Assembly: GCF_006438845.1 (NCBI RefSeq)
Contig: NZ_RCZJ01000001.1
Span: 124,001 to 188,000 of the forward strand
From: Variovorax ginsengisoli
GTDB taxonomy: Bacteria; Pseudomonadota; Gammaproteobacteria; Burkholderiales; Burkholderiaceae_C
Length of the DNA: 64,000 nt
Direction of reading: 5' to 3'
Shown here: positions 1 through 7,847 of the stretch, piece by piece
Layout: each line of letters opens with the position of its first letter
Position numbering within the stretch: position 1 is the stretch's first letter
Position numbers and translations under genes: made by a program
Notes under the pieces: model-generated
Told to the model about the DNA's origin: nothing
Seen by the model: only the letters and a program-made list of their open reading frames with translations
The model's database searches: none

Positions 1-256
1 CGAAACCATCTTCAACGCGCCGAACCATCCGTACACGCAGGCGCTGCTGTCCGAGCTGCCGTCGCTCGAGACGACGCGCCGTGCCTACCAGCCCATCAAG
101 GGCGAACTGCCATCGCCGCTGGCGCCGCCATCCGGCTGCGCCTTTCATCCGCGCTGCCCGCATGTGATGCCGCGCTGCAAGGTCGAAGCCCCCTTGCTGC
201 GCACGCTGCAGACCGGCCACACCAGCGCGTGCCACCTCACCGACATGCCGTCATGA
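1..256 (+). CDS. Dipeptide/oligopeptide ABC transporter ATP-binding protein, C-terminal fragment
   Basis: The reading frame is open from base 2 and ends with TGA at 254-256; the N-terminal part lies outside the window. The visible 84 residues match the C-terminal oligo_HPY extension of DppF/OppF-type ATPases. They contain HPYTQALLSELP, then GELPSP, then the Cys-containing GCAFHPRCPHVMPRC segment typical of these peptide-importer ATPases. No nucleotide-binding motifs are visible because of the truncation. The stop overlaps the next gene's start (ATGA), so it is translationally coupled to the amidohydrolases that follow. DppF versus OppF cannot be decided from this fragment. Confidence 0.85.
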   Translation, partial: ETIFNAPNHPYTQALLSELPSLETTRRAYQPIKGELPSPLAPPSGCAFHPRCPHVMPRCKVEAPLLRTLQTGHTSACHLTDMPS

Positions 257-1140
257 CCACACCTGTGCTTCCGAGCGTCCCCACGCCGTTCCCGCCCTTC
301 ACGCTGCGCCTGCCCGAAGCGAATGCGATCCCGCTCGTCTGCGACTCGCCGCACAGCGGCACGAAGTACCCCGACGACTTCGGCTACGCCGTGCCTTTCG
401 ACGAGCTGCGCGCCGGCGAGGACACCGATGTGCATGTGCTGTGGGAGTCGCTGCCTTCCGTCGGCGCCACGTTGCTCGCTGCCGAGTTCCCGCGTTCGTA
501 CATCGACCCGAACCGCGACATCGAGGACATCGACGCGGGCATGCTGGCCGAACCCTGGCCCACGCCGATCAGCCCCAGCGAGAAGACGCGCCTGGGCATC
601 GGTCTGATCTGGCGCGATGCGAAGAAAAACGGCAACGGCGCCATCTACGACCGGAAGCTGCCGGTGGCCGAAATCCAGAACCGCATCGCGACCTACCACG
701 CGCCGTACCACGCGGCCATGCGCGAGCAGATCGAAGCCGCCTACGCACGCTTTGGCGCCGTGTGGCACCTGAACCTGCACTCGATGCCCGCCGATTCGTA
801 CGAAAGCCTGCAGATCCAGAGTGACCACCCGCTCGCCGACTTCGTGCTGGGCGACCGCGACGGCACCACCGCCGCACCCGAGTTCACCGCCATGGTGGCC
901 GAGGCGCTCAAAAAGCGCGGCTTCAGCGTGGCCATCAACGACCCCTTCAAGGGCGTGGCCTTGATCGCCCGGCTCGGGCGACCCGCCGAGCGCCGACATA
1001 GCCTGCAGGTCGAGATCCATCGCGGCCTGTACCTGAACGAAATCACCCGCGAACGCAGTGCCGGCTTCGACAAGCTGCAAGACGCGCTCAAGGACGTCTC
1101 CCGAGAAATTGCCGACTACGTGAAAGACCAAGTCAAATGA
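253..1140 (+). CDS. N-formylglutamate amidohydrolase family protein
   Basis: The protein has 295 residues from ATG 253. I chose this start because it overlaps the upstream stop as ATGA; an in-frame ATG at 229 would run further into the ABC gene. It resembles the N-formylglutamate amidohydrolase family (PF05013, HutG-like), zinc hydrolases that remove formyl groups from N-formyl amino acids. Supporting motifs are CDSPHSG near residue 30, the Arg/Asp-rich RSYIDPNRDIEDID near 80, and NLHSMP near 175. It sits between a peptide-importer ATPase and an M20 amidohydrolase. The real substrate may therefore be an imported N-acyl amino acid or small amide rather than the histidine-pathway intermediate, as no hut genes are nearby. 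Confidence 0.85.
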   Translation: MTTPVLPSVPTPFPPFTLRLPEANAIPLVCDSPHSGTKYPDDFGYAVPFDELRAGEDTDVHVLWESLPSVGATLLAAEFPRSYIDPNRDIEDIDAGMLAEPWPTPISPSEKTRLGIGLIWRDAKKNGNGAIYDRKLPVAEIQNRIATYHAPYHAAMREQIEAAYARFGAVWHLNLHSMPADSYESLQIQSDHPLADFVLGDRDGTTAAPEFTAMVAEALKKRGFSVAINDPFKGVALIARLGRPAERRHSLQVEIHRGLYLNEITRERSAGFDKLQDALKDVSREIADYVKDQVK

Positions 1141-2342
1141 CGCTCATCGCCGACATCGAAGACAAGCACGCGGAATTCACCGCGCTGCGCCGCGACATCC
1201 ATGCGCACCCCGAACTCGCCTTCAAGGAAACGCGCACCTCCGACCTGGTGGCCGAGCGCCTCGCGGCCTGGGGCATCGAGGTGCACCGAGGCCTGGGCAC
1301 CACCGGCGTCGTCGGCGTGCTGCACGGCGCGCGCGGCGCCGGCGAGCGCGCCATCGGCCTGCGCGCCGACATGGACGCGCTGCCCATGCCCGAGCACAAC
1401 CGCTTCCTCCACGCCTCGAAGAACCCCGGCCGCATGCACGGCTGCGGCCACGACGGCCACACGGCCATGCTGCTGGGCGCGGCGCACTACCTGTCGACCC
1501 ATCGCGACTTCGAAGGCACCGTCAACTTCATCTTCCAGCCGGCGGAAGAGGGCGGCAACGCCGGCGCCAAGGCCATGATGGAAGACGGCCTGTTCGACCG
1601 CTTTCCTTGCGAAGAGATCTACGGCATCCACAACATGCCCGGCTTTGAGGCCGGCCACTTCGCCTTCCGCAAGGGCCCGACGATGGCGTCGAGCAACCGC
1701 TTCGACATCATCGTGCGCGGCACCGGCGGCCATGCGGCTCAGCCGCACAAGTCGGTCGACACGATCGTGATCGCGGCGCAGATGGTCGGTGCGCTGCAGA
1801 CGCTGATCTCGCGCCACAAGAACCCGATCGACGTGGCGGTGGTGAGCGTCACGCAGATCCACGCGGGCGATGCCTACAACGTGCTGCCCGGCGAAGCCGT
1901 GATCAAGGGCACCGTGCGCACCTTCAGCACCGAGGTGCTCGACGACATCGAGAGCAACATGCGCCGCATCGCCGAGATGCTGCCGCAGGCGCACGGCGGC
2001 ACGGGCGAACTGAAGTTCCACCGCGCCTACCCGCCGCTGGTGAACTGGGACGCCCAGACCGACTTTGCGATGCAGGTCGCCAAGGACACCTTCGGCGCCG
2101 ACAAGGTCGATGGCAACACGCCGCAGCACGGTGGTGCGGAAGACTTCTCGTTCTACCTGCAGAAGGTGCCGGGCTGCTACCTCTTCGTCGGCAACGGCGG
2201 CGGTGGCCACCGCGAAGAGACGTACCACGGCATGGGCCCGTGCGAGCTGCATAACCCGAACTACGACTTCAACGACGCGCTGCTGCCAGTCGGGTCGACC
2301 TACTGGGTGCGGCTGGTCGAGGCGTTCTTCGCGCGCGAGTAG
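1137..2342 (+). CDS. M20 family amidohydrolase (hippurate hydrolase/aminoacylase-like)
   Basis: This 401-residue protein is full length for the M20D peptidase subfamily (HipO, AbgB, IAA-amino-acid hydrolases), which cleave N-acyl amino acids using two metals. Metal-site motifs are LRADMDALPMPE near residue 75, HGCGHDGHTAMLLG near 100 and QPAEEGG near 133. The C-terminal HGGAEDFSFYLQKVPG segment supplies a further ligand. There is no signal peptide, so it is cytoplasmic. The ATG overlaps the preceding stop by four bases, placing it in one operon with the formylglutamate amidohydrolase-like gene and the peptide ABC transporter. Import followed by deacylation of conjugated amino acids is a reasonable inference. 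The exact substrate is unknown. Confidence 0.92.
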   Translation: MTLIADIEDKHAEFTALRRDIHAHPELAFKETRTSDLVAERLAAWGIEVHRGLGTTGVVGVLHGARGAGERAIGLRADMDALPMPEHNRFLHASKNPGRMHGCGHDGHTAMLLGAAHYLSTHRDFEGTVNFIFQPAEEGGNAGAKAMMEDGLFDRFPCEEIYGIHNMPGFEAGHFAFRKGPTMASSNRFDIIVRGTGGHAAQPHKSVDTIVIAAQMVGALQTLISRHKNPIDVAVVSVTQIHAGDAYNVLPGEAVIKGTVRTFSTEVLDDIESNMRRIAEMLPQAHGGTGELKFHRAYPPLVNWDAQTDFAMQVAKDTFGADKVDGNTPQHGGAEDFSFYLQKVPGCYLFVGNGGGGHREETYHGMGPCELHNPNYDFNDALLPVGSTYWVRLVEAFFARE

Positions 2343-2348
2343 GCGGGT

Positions 2349-2436
2349 CAACGCGACAGCGTTGGTGAGCAGCGCGCGGTTACGCGAGTGACCGCTGCCT
2401 CAGCCTCGCGCCGATCAAGTCCTGCAGGTGGACTTG
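2349..2436. other. Convergent intergenic spacer with two perfect hairpins
   Basis: The spacer between two convergent genes holds two perfect inverted repeats: CAACGC with GCGTTG (2349-2354/2359-2364, 4-nt loop) and CAAGTCC with GGACTTG (2416-2422/2430-2436, 7-nt loop). Neither is followed by a T-run, so they are not classic intrinsic terminators. They could still slow polymerase or protect mRNA ends. Confidence 0.35.
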
Positions 2437-2451
2437 AGCGTGAGCAGCGCC

Positions 2452-3291
2452 TCAACGCGGCGCCGGACCGGGGCCGCGGATGTCGAAGGTGGGATTGGTC
2501 AAGCGCGTCATCTTGAACTTCTCGAACAGCTTGTCGTAGAGGCCTTCGGCCTTGATCTGCTTCAGCGCACCGGAGACCGCAAGGGCCGTGGTCTTGTCGC
2601 GGAAGTCCAGCGTGATGTCGGTGCCGTAGATGCCGCTGACCCACACCTTCGCGATGCCTCGCTCGACGTACGTGAGCGCGGTGTCGTCGGAATTGATGGC
2701 GGCTTCCAGCTGGCCGGCGCGCAGGGCTGCCGTCGTCTCGGAAGCGGTCTGGAACGTGCGGAAATCGATGGTCTTCAGGCCCTTCTCGACCATCAACGCA
2801 TTGAATTCGCGTGACTTGCGTTCCTGGTAGGTGCCGGTCTCGATGCCTACCACGTGGCCCGACAGGTCTTCGAACTTCGTGATCTTGAAGGTGCTGGTGG
2901 GCACGGTGAAGATGCTCATCGCCTGCTGGCCGTAGGGGATCATGAACATCAGCTTTGAACGCTCTTCGGTCCAGAACATGCCGGTGTTGATGGCGTCGAA
3001 GCGGCCGGCCTGCAGCGCAGGAACCATCGGCGGCATGTCCATGCGGATGAAGACGGGCTCGAGGCAGAGCTTCTGCGCGACTGTCCGCCCGAGCTCGACG
3101 TTGAGACCCTGCAGTTCGCCCTTTTCATCGACGAACTGCTGCGGCGGCAGGGTGGGGTTGATCGACATCTGAAGCTTCCCTGGCGCGACGAGGTGTTCGG
3201 CCGACACCTTGGGAGTGCAGCTCTGCGCCATGGCTTGCCCGCAGAGCGCGGCACCGATGAAAAGGCCGTAGACCAGTTTGGAGACTCGCAT
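2452..3291 (-). CDS. ABC transporter substrate-binding protein, family 3 (amino-acid type)
   Basis: This 279-residue protein starts with a clear Sec signal peptide (residues 1-22, cleaved after AMA). A periplasmic binding fold of the SBP_bac_3 type (PF00497) follows. The family-like stretch LQMSINPTLPPQQFVDE, then GLNVELG, opens the first lobe, and DLSGHVVGIETGTYQE and AGQLEAAINSD fit the hinge and second lobe. No cognate permease or ATPase lies in the window, so it is an orphan receptor. It follows the phytanoyl-CoA dioxygenase-like gene by 60 bp on the same strand and probably shares its transcript. The ligand is unknown; amino acids or opines are usual for the family. Confidence 0.85.
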   Translation of the reverse strand: MRVSKLVYGLFIGAALCGQAMAQSCTPKVSAEHLVAPGKLQMSINPTLPPQQFVDEKGELQGLNVELGRTVAQKLCLEPVFIRMDMPPMVPALQAGRFDAINTGMFWTEERSKLMFMIPYGQQAMSIFTVPTSTFKITKFEDLSGHVVGIETGTYQERKSREFNALMVEKGLKTIDFRTFQTASETTAALRAGQLEAAINSDDTALTYVERGIAKVWVSGIYGTDITLDFRDKTTALAVSGALKQIKAEGLYDKLFEKFKMTRLTNPTFDIRGPGPAPR

Positions 3292-3351
3292 GGAACGCTT
3301 TCTTGGGAGGTGGGAAAAAAAGAGGAATCGACGGTCAGGAGGCGTGCCAGT

Positions 3352-4224
3352 TCACTCGCCTGCGGCGCCGATCGACTTGAGCGCCGGCTGGTCGCGGTGA
3401 CGTGCGCCGTACATGTTGCGCAGGCGCATGTCGGCCGCCTTCGCATGGGCCGCGCGTGCCGCTTCATCGAGGTCACTCGCGGGGGCGGGTTCGTGATCGA
3501 AATGGTTGTGGATGTCCGCACCGCGCACCAAAGAGGCGGACTCTCGCTCGGTCAGACTGCGCACCGATGTCGCGAGGTAGCGCGCCGCGACCCCCACACG
3601 GCTGTCCCAGCCCGTGTTGGTGCCGGACGCATGCAGCGTGCGGCTGTCGTGCACCGACACCTCGCCGGCGCGCAGCAAAACGTCCACGGCCCGCGACTCG
3701 TCGACGCCCTTGGCCACCTGTCCGCTGATCAGCATGTTCTTCTCGCTGGCCTGCGTTTCGACCTCCAGGGGGTTCGCGAGATGGCTTCCAGGGATGTAGC
3801 GCAGGGGGCCGTTGTCGGGGTTCACGTCGGAGAGCGCGATCCAGATCGTGACCTGGATCTGCGGCTCGATGTGCCAGTAGGTGTTGTCGACATGCCAAGG
3901 AACGAAGCGCTCGTCGCCGGAGGCCTTGATGAAGAACTCCGTCGACCACAAAAGGATGTCCGGACCGACCACCTGTTGCGCCAGGTCGAGGATCGCAGGC
4001 TCACGCACGAGTTCGGCGAGCCAGGTGAAGAGCAGGTGCGGCTTCTGGGTATAGAGCCCCTGGAACTTCCCACCGAGCGCCTGCTGCGACGCCTCCAGCT
4101 TGCGACGGTAGTCGGCCGCCTTTTCGGAACTCAGCGCACGGATGGGGAACTGGAAACCTGCGCTCGCATAGTCGGCAGACAGGGCGACAGATCGAACGGC
4201 TTCTTGGGTGCTGGGGGCGATCAT
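3352..4224 (-). CDS. Phytanoyl-CoA dioxygenase (PhyH) family oxygenase
   Basis: The 290-residue protein fits the PhyH family (PF05721) of Fe(II)/2-oxoglutarate oxygenases. The iron site is visible as HVD (WHVDNTYW) near residue 109 and a distal His in LHASGTN near 197. IPGSHLANPLE, typical of the family's core, lies between them. An AGGA-type ribosome site (TGAGGATTC then ATG) supports this start. Bacterial members hydroxylate small metabolites such as ectoine, amino acids or phosphonates rather than phytanoyl-CoA, and the coupling to a binding protein downstream suggests an imported small molecule. The substrate is not determinable here. Confidence 0.85.
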   Translation of the reverse strand: MIAPSTQEAVRSVALSADYASAGFQFPIRALSSEKAADYRRKLEASQQALGGKFQGLYTQKPHLLFTWLAELVREPAILDLAQQVVGPDILLWSTEFFIKASGDERFVPWHVDNTYWHIEPQIQVTIWIALSDVNPDNGPLRYIPGSHLANPLEVETQASEKNMLISGQVAKGVDESRAVDVLLRAGEVSVHDSRTLHASGTNTGWDSRVGVAARYLATSVRSLTERESASLVRGADIHNHFDHEPAPASDLDEAARAAHAKAADMRLRNMYGARHRDQPALKSIGAAGE

Positions 4225-4531
4225 GAATCCTCAGAAGGTGAAAGAAGGCTTGTGGATGACCCAAAGCACGGTTCAAGATGCTTTCGTCGATCAAGAAGCC
4301 CGGGCAGACGAACGCTTCTGATCATTCGATGCCATGCAAAATGCTTGCCTGCTTTGGTCCTTGCCGTTGTGGCGCCTGCTTCTGGCGACAAGAAGACGGC
4401 GTCTTGGGGGGGGGGGGGGGGGCAGCCGGCGAATCTCATTCGCGACGCCGGGGCCGGGGCGACCTGGGGTCGGGCACGCTCGCAAGCTCGGCCGAGCTCT
4501 GCGCTGCGCCAGGCGTTGCCGCGAGCCCCCT
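4225..4531. other. 307-bp intergenic region upstream of the PhyH/binding-protein pair
   Basis: I see no gene here. The region presumably carries the promoter for the minus-strand PhyH-like gene. It contains a 17-base G homopolymer at 4406-4422 and, just beside it, a perfect 6-bp inverted repeat GCGAAT-ctc-ATTCGC at 4429-4443 that could be an operator. The short frames across it have no recognisable protein similarity. Confidence 0.6.
4406..4422. repeat. Homopolymer tract of 17 G
   Basis: A run of 17 consecutive G residues interrupts otherwise ordinary intergenic sequence, about 180 bp upstream of the PhyH-like start codon. It is the only homopolymer of this length that I noticed in the window. 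Such tracts are prone to slippage, both in cells and in sequencing. Confidence 0.95.
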
Positions 4532-5479
4532 TCAGCCGCCTTGGGCCAGCCTCTCGACCAGTTCGCCGGGAACCGCTTGGCGCATCGTTTCCACGAAGCG
4601 TCGCAACTTGGCCGGGTAGTGCCGCGCGTACGGATACACGAGATGCATCGGAAGCGGGCTGGCGCGCCATTGCGGCGCCAGGTGCACCAGCCGACCGGCT
4701 GCGAGATCGTCCGCCACGGCCCAGGCCGACACCACGCTCACGCCCAGACCCATGAGCGTGGCCGAGCGGGTCGCGTAGAGGCTGTCGGTGCTCAGTCGCG
4801 GGCTGATCGGCACGTGGCACTGCTCGCCGCTGTCGGTGTGCGTCAAGGAGACGTCGGTGCGGTAGAAGGTGCGCAGCGCCAGCCAGGGCAGGGCGGCGAG
4901 TTCCTTGGCATGCGACGGCGCCTTTTTGCCGCGCAGCACCGACGGCGCCCCCACCACGATGCGCGGCACCTCGGCCAGCTTGATGGCCACCCATGACGGG
5001 TCGTCCACCTCGCCGACATGGATGGCACAGTCGACCGCGTCGGCGATGAAGTCGGGGGCGCGGTCGTGCAGCAGCCAGTCGACCGACACGCGCGGGTAGC
5101 GCCGCAGGAACTCGCCCAGTGGTTCGACGAGCAATTGCTGGCCGAACGCGTGGGGCGCGATCACGCGCAGCGTGCCTTCGGGTTCTGCGCCGGCGCCGCG
5201 CAGGTCGGATTCGAAACTCTCCCACGCGGCGATCAGTTCCTTCGCCCGCCCGAAGCAGCGCTCGCCGTCTTCGGTGAGCGCCATCGCATGCGTCGAGCGG
5301 CTCAGGAGCCGTGTGCCCAACGCCCGTTCGAGCGCCTGCAGCCGCCGGCTCACGGTGGGTTGCGTCGCGCCGAGCTGCAGGGCCGCCGCGGAAAGGCTGC
5401 CCGCCTCGACGATACGGACAAAGGTCTGCATCAGCGTGATGCGATCGGCGGCTGCGGTGGGGGCTGTGACTGCGTTCAT
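4532..5479 (-). CDS. LysR family transcriptional regulator
   Basis: The 315-residue protein has the standard LysR plan: an N-terminal winged helix (about residues 15-75, with SLSAAALQLGATQPTVSRR as the helix-turn-helix) and a substrate-binding co-inducer domain. I chose ATG 5479 because upstream in-frame starts add 45 residues unlike the family. It is transcribed divergently from an MFS exporter gene with 111 bp between start codons, the usual arrangement for a LysR regulator and its target. It probably autoregulates from the shared region. The effector is unknown. Confidence 0.92.
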   Translation of the reverse strand: MNAVTAPTAAADRITLMQTFVRIVEAGSLSAAALQLGATQPTVSRRLQALERALGTRLLSRSTHAMALTEDGERCFGRAKELIAAWESFESDLRGAGAEPEGTLRVIAPHAFGQQLLVEPLGEFLRRYPRVSVDWLLHDRAPDFIADAVDCAIHVGEVDDPSWVAIKLAEVPRIVVGAPSVLRGKKAPSHAKELAALPWLALRTFYRTDVSLTHTDSGEQCHVPISPRLSTDSLYATRSATLMGLGVSVVSAWAVADDLAAGRLVHLAPQWRASPLPMHLVYPYARHYPAKLRRFVETMRQAVPGELVERLAQGG

Positions 5480-5540
5480 GAAGCTTCTTGTATGCGTCTG
5501 ACGTATGAGCATTGTGCATGGTGCCGACGTACCGCACTGC

Positions 5541-5554
5541 TGCGTTTGGACGCA
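5541..5554. promoter_or_regulatory. Candidate LysR operator in divergent lysR/MFS spacer
   Basis: TGCGT-TTGG-ACGCA is a perfect inverted repeat midway between the divergent starts. Its spacing is close to the T-N11-A dyad bound by LysR-type regulators. It is the only clear dyad in the spacer, but binding is inferred. Confidence 0.4.
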
Positions 5555-5590
5555 AACTCGCCTCATCGCATTTTTGTCAGGGTTTACACC

Positions 5591-6817
5591 ATGTCTTCCA
5601 TTCCATCCACGCATGCAGCGGGCGCTTCTCCCGAGGTGAAGTCACCCTCTGTGGGGCTGGTGCTGCTGCTGGCCACGGGCGCCGGCCTGGGTGTGGCGTC
5701 GCTCTATTACAGCCAGCCAATGCTTGGCGTGCTGAGCACCGAAATCGGCGCGTCGGCCCGGAGCGTCGGCTTCATCCCGACGCTGACCCAGCTCGGCTAC
5801 GCGCTCGGCCTGCTGCTGCTGGCGCCCCTGGGCGACCGCTACGACAGGCGCACCATCATCCTCGTCAAAGCGGCGGTGCTGTGTCTCGCGCTGTTGCTCG
5901 CGGGTGCCTCGCCCTCCGTCGGCATGCTGCTCGCCACCAGCCTGGTGATCGGCTTGGCTGCGACGATGGCGCAGGACATCGTTCCGGCTGCCGCCACGCT
6001 GGCGCCCGAAGCCAGCCGGGGCAAGACCGTCGGCACCGTGATGACCGGACTGTTGCTGGGCATCCTGCTGTCGCGCGTGGTGAGCGGCTTCGTCGCCGAG
6101 CACTTCGGATGGCGCACGATGTTCGTGGCCGCGGCCGGCAGCGTCGCGCTGATCGGCTTGGCGGCTTGGCGCGGTCTGCCGCGCTTTCGTCCCACGACGC
6201 AGCTGTCTTACGGCGCGCTGATGGGTTCGCTGTTGAGCCTGTGGGCCCGTCATGGCGCGCTGCGGCGCGCAACGCTGGCCCAAGGCCTGCTCGCCGTGGG
6301 TTTCAGCGCCTTCTGGTCAACGCTCGCGGTGATGCTGCATGGCGAGCCTTTTCACCTCGGGAGCGCTGCGGCCGGCGCGTTCGGGCTGGCCGGTGCAGCC
6401 GGTGCATTGGCCGCACCGCTGGCCGGCCGAATCGCCGACAAGCGGGGTCCGGAAGTGGTCACGCGACTGGGTACGGCGCTGGTGCTGTTGTCGTTCGGCG
6501 TGATGGCATTGGCGCCATGGATGCAGCCGCAGGCGCAGTTGGGCCTGCTGGTGGCCGGCGCGATCGGCTTCGACCTCGGCGTGCAGGCCACGCTCATCGC
6601 GCACCAGACCATCGTCTACGGGATCGAGCCCGCCGCGCGCAGCCGGCTCAATGCCATGTTGTTCGTCGGCATGTTCATCGGCATGGCGGTCGGGTCGGCC
6701 CTCGGCGCGCTGATGCTCGCGCAGTGGGGATGGATGGCCATCGTCGGGCTGGCCGTGGCCTCTGCGGCGCTGGCCTTGGTCGTCAGGTTGTGGCCGGGCG
6801 CGAGCGCAGCGCATTGA
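5591..6817 (+). CDS. MFS transporter (YnfM/arabinose-efflux-like)
   Basis: The protein has 408 residues from ATG 5591 and about twelve hydrophobic segments. A typical MFS loop 2-3 signature, APLGDRYDRRTIILVKA, lies near residue 80, and the related GRIADKRGPEVV follows in the second half. The ATG lies at the boundary with the divergent lysR; a longer upstream frame runs antisense through lysR and is not credible. The closest recognisable subgroup is the YnfM-like inner-membrane drug/sugar exporters. The divergent LysR regulator probably controls it. The exported compound cannot be named. Confidence 0.9.
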   Translation: MSSIPSTHAAGASPEVKSPSVGLVLLLATGAGLGVASLYYSQPMLGVLSTEIGASARSVGFIPTLTQLGYALGLLLLAPLGDRYDRRTIILVKAAVLCLALLLAGASPSVGMLLATSLVIGLAATMAQDIVPAAATLAPEASRGKTVGTVMTGLLLGILLSRVVSGFVAEHFGWRTMFVAAAGSVALIGLAAWRGLPRFRPTTQLSYGALMGSLLSLWARHGALRRATLAQGLLAVGFSAFWSTLAVMLHGEPFHLGSAAAGAFGLAGAAGALAAPLAGRIADKRGPEVVTRLGTALVLLSFGVMALAPWMQPQAQLGLLVAGAIGFDLGVQATLIAHQTIVYGIEPAARSRLNAMLFVGMFIGMAVGSALGALMLAQWGWMAIVGLAVASAALALVVRLWPGASAAH

Positions 6818-6862
6818 ACATACGCAGCGTCGCACCGTTGAACGTTTCGCCCGGCGGCTGCC

Positions 6863-7279
6863 TCAGGCCACCCACTCGCCGCTGTCTTCACCCTGCCAGT
6901 ACTTCACGCGCGCAGCCTTCACCTTCAACAGCGCCAGACCCGGGGTGTCCACCCCGTGGTCGAACCAGTTGTCGAGGTCGGGCACCCAGTGCGCTTCGAA
7001 CGCGGCCTTGTCCTGAATCACTTCGGCCTGGCCGGTGACGGCGATATGCAGTCCGTCCAGGCCCTCGAAGCCGAGAGATACCTTCGGATTTCGCCGGATG
7101 TCGCTCACCATCCGCGCGCTGTCCAACGTGAAGTAATAGGAGTTGCCGTCGTATTCGACGTCACCGTTGTTGCTCATCGGCCGACTCCCCAGCGCACCGT
7201 CGTCGGTCACGGTAGTGAAGGTAGCGATGTCCAGGTGGCGCATCTTGCGTGCAATGGATTCGAGACTGGAGTTGGACAT
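6863..7279 (-). CDS. Pyridoxamine 5'-phosphate oxidase family protein (general stress protein 26-like)
   Basis: The 138-residue protein is a single-domain FMN-binding split barrel. The segment DIATFTTVTDDGALGSRPM near residue 16 is the first beta-strand pair, and SYYFTLDSARMVSDIRRNP near 47 is the usual flavin-contact region. The length and layout match the small general-stress-protein-26 (YdaG/YzzA) group rather than true PdxH. Members bind FMN or related cofactors and often respond to stress, but the reaction is generally undefined. It is monocistronic and converges with the MFS gene. Confidence 0.85.
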   Translation of the reverse strand: MSNSSLESIARKMRHLDIATFTTVTDDGALGSRPMSNNGDVEYDGNSYYFTLDSARMVSDIRRNPKVSLGFEGLDGLHIAVTGQAEVIQDKAAFEAHWVPDLDNWFDHGVDTPGLALLKVKAARVKYWQGEDSGEWVA

Positions 7280-7414
7280 GGCGATCAATGAAGAAAAAAG
7301 TGATATCTGCTTGGTAACGAACGCTGAACTTAGGCAGCCGGCGCGTTCGGACCTGTGGGACGCCGCGCCGTGCGTCGGCCTGCCGTATCTGGCGGCGACC
7401 CGCACGCCGTCGTG

Positions 7415-7813
7415 ATGGCGATCACCGTCAGCCGTTGGCGTCGGGTCGGTGTGGGCGTGGTCTTCTTGTGGTTCGCCATCGGCGGTATCGCGCACTTCAC
7501 CCACACCGAGACAGAGATGCGCATCGTGCCGCCCTACATCCCATGGCCGCGCGCGGCGGTGTGGTTGAGCGGCGTGGCCGAACTGGTGGGCGCGGCGGGC
7601 CTGTTGTGGCAGCCGAGTCGGCGTGCCGCGGGCATCGGCCTCATTCTGCTGACCTTGGCCGTGACGCCGGCGCATTTCTACATGCTTCAGCAGCCAGCGC
7701 TTTTTCCGTCGGTACCCTATTGGGCGTTGGTCGCTCGGCTGCCGCTGCAAGTTGCGTTGCTGGCGCTCATCACCTGGAGCACGCGCGTCTTCACGGCGCA
7801 GCCTCCGCGCTGA
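7415..7813 (+). CDS. DoxX-like small membrane protein
   Basis: The 132-residue protein has four predicted membrane segments and the layout of DoxX-family proteins. FLWFAIGGIAHF in the first helix, MRIVPPYIPWP in the first loop and ELVGAAGLL at the start of helix two are characteristic. I use ATG 7415; a GTG at 7412 or an in-frame ATG at 7355 are alternatives. DoxX relatives are linked to thiol or oxidative stress complexes in other bacteria, but no function can be assigned here. Confidence 0.75.
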   Translation: MAITVSRWRRVGVGVVFLWFAIGGIAHFTHTETEMRIVPPYIPWPRAAVWLSGVAELVGAAGLLWQPSRRAAGIGLILLTLAVTPAHFYMLQQPALFPSVPYWALVARLPLQVALLALITWSTRVFTAQPPR

Positions 7814-7847
7814 GTCGAACTTGGTGTCGCGTGGTGGCGGGGGCGCT

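Noticed and set aside
2349..2436. Two hairpins between convergent genes as a terminator
   Set aside because: Perfect stems but no T-run on either strand; listed only as a structured spacer.
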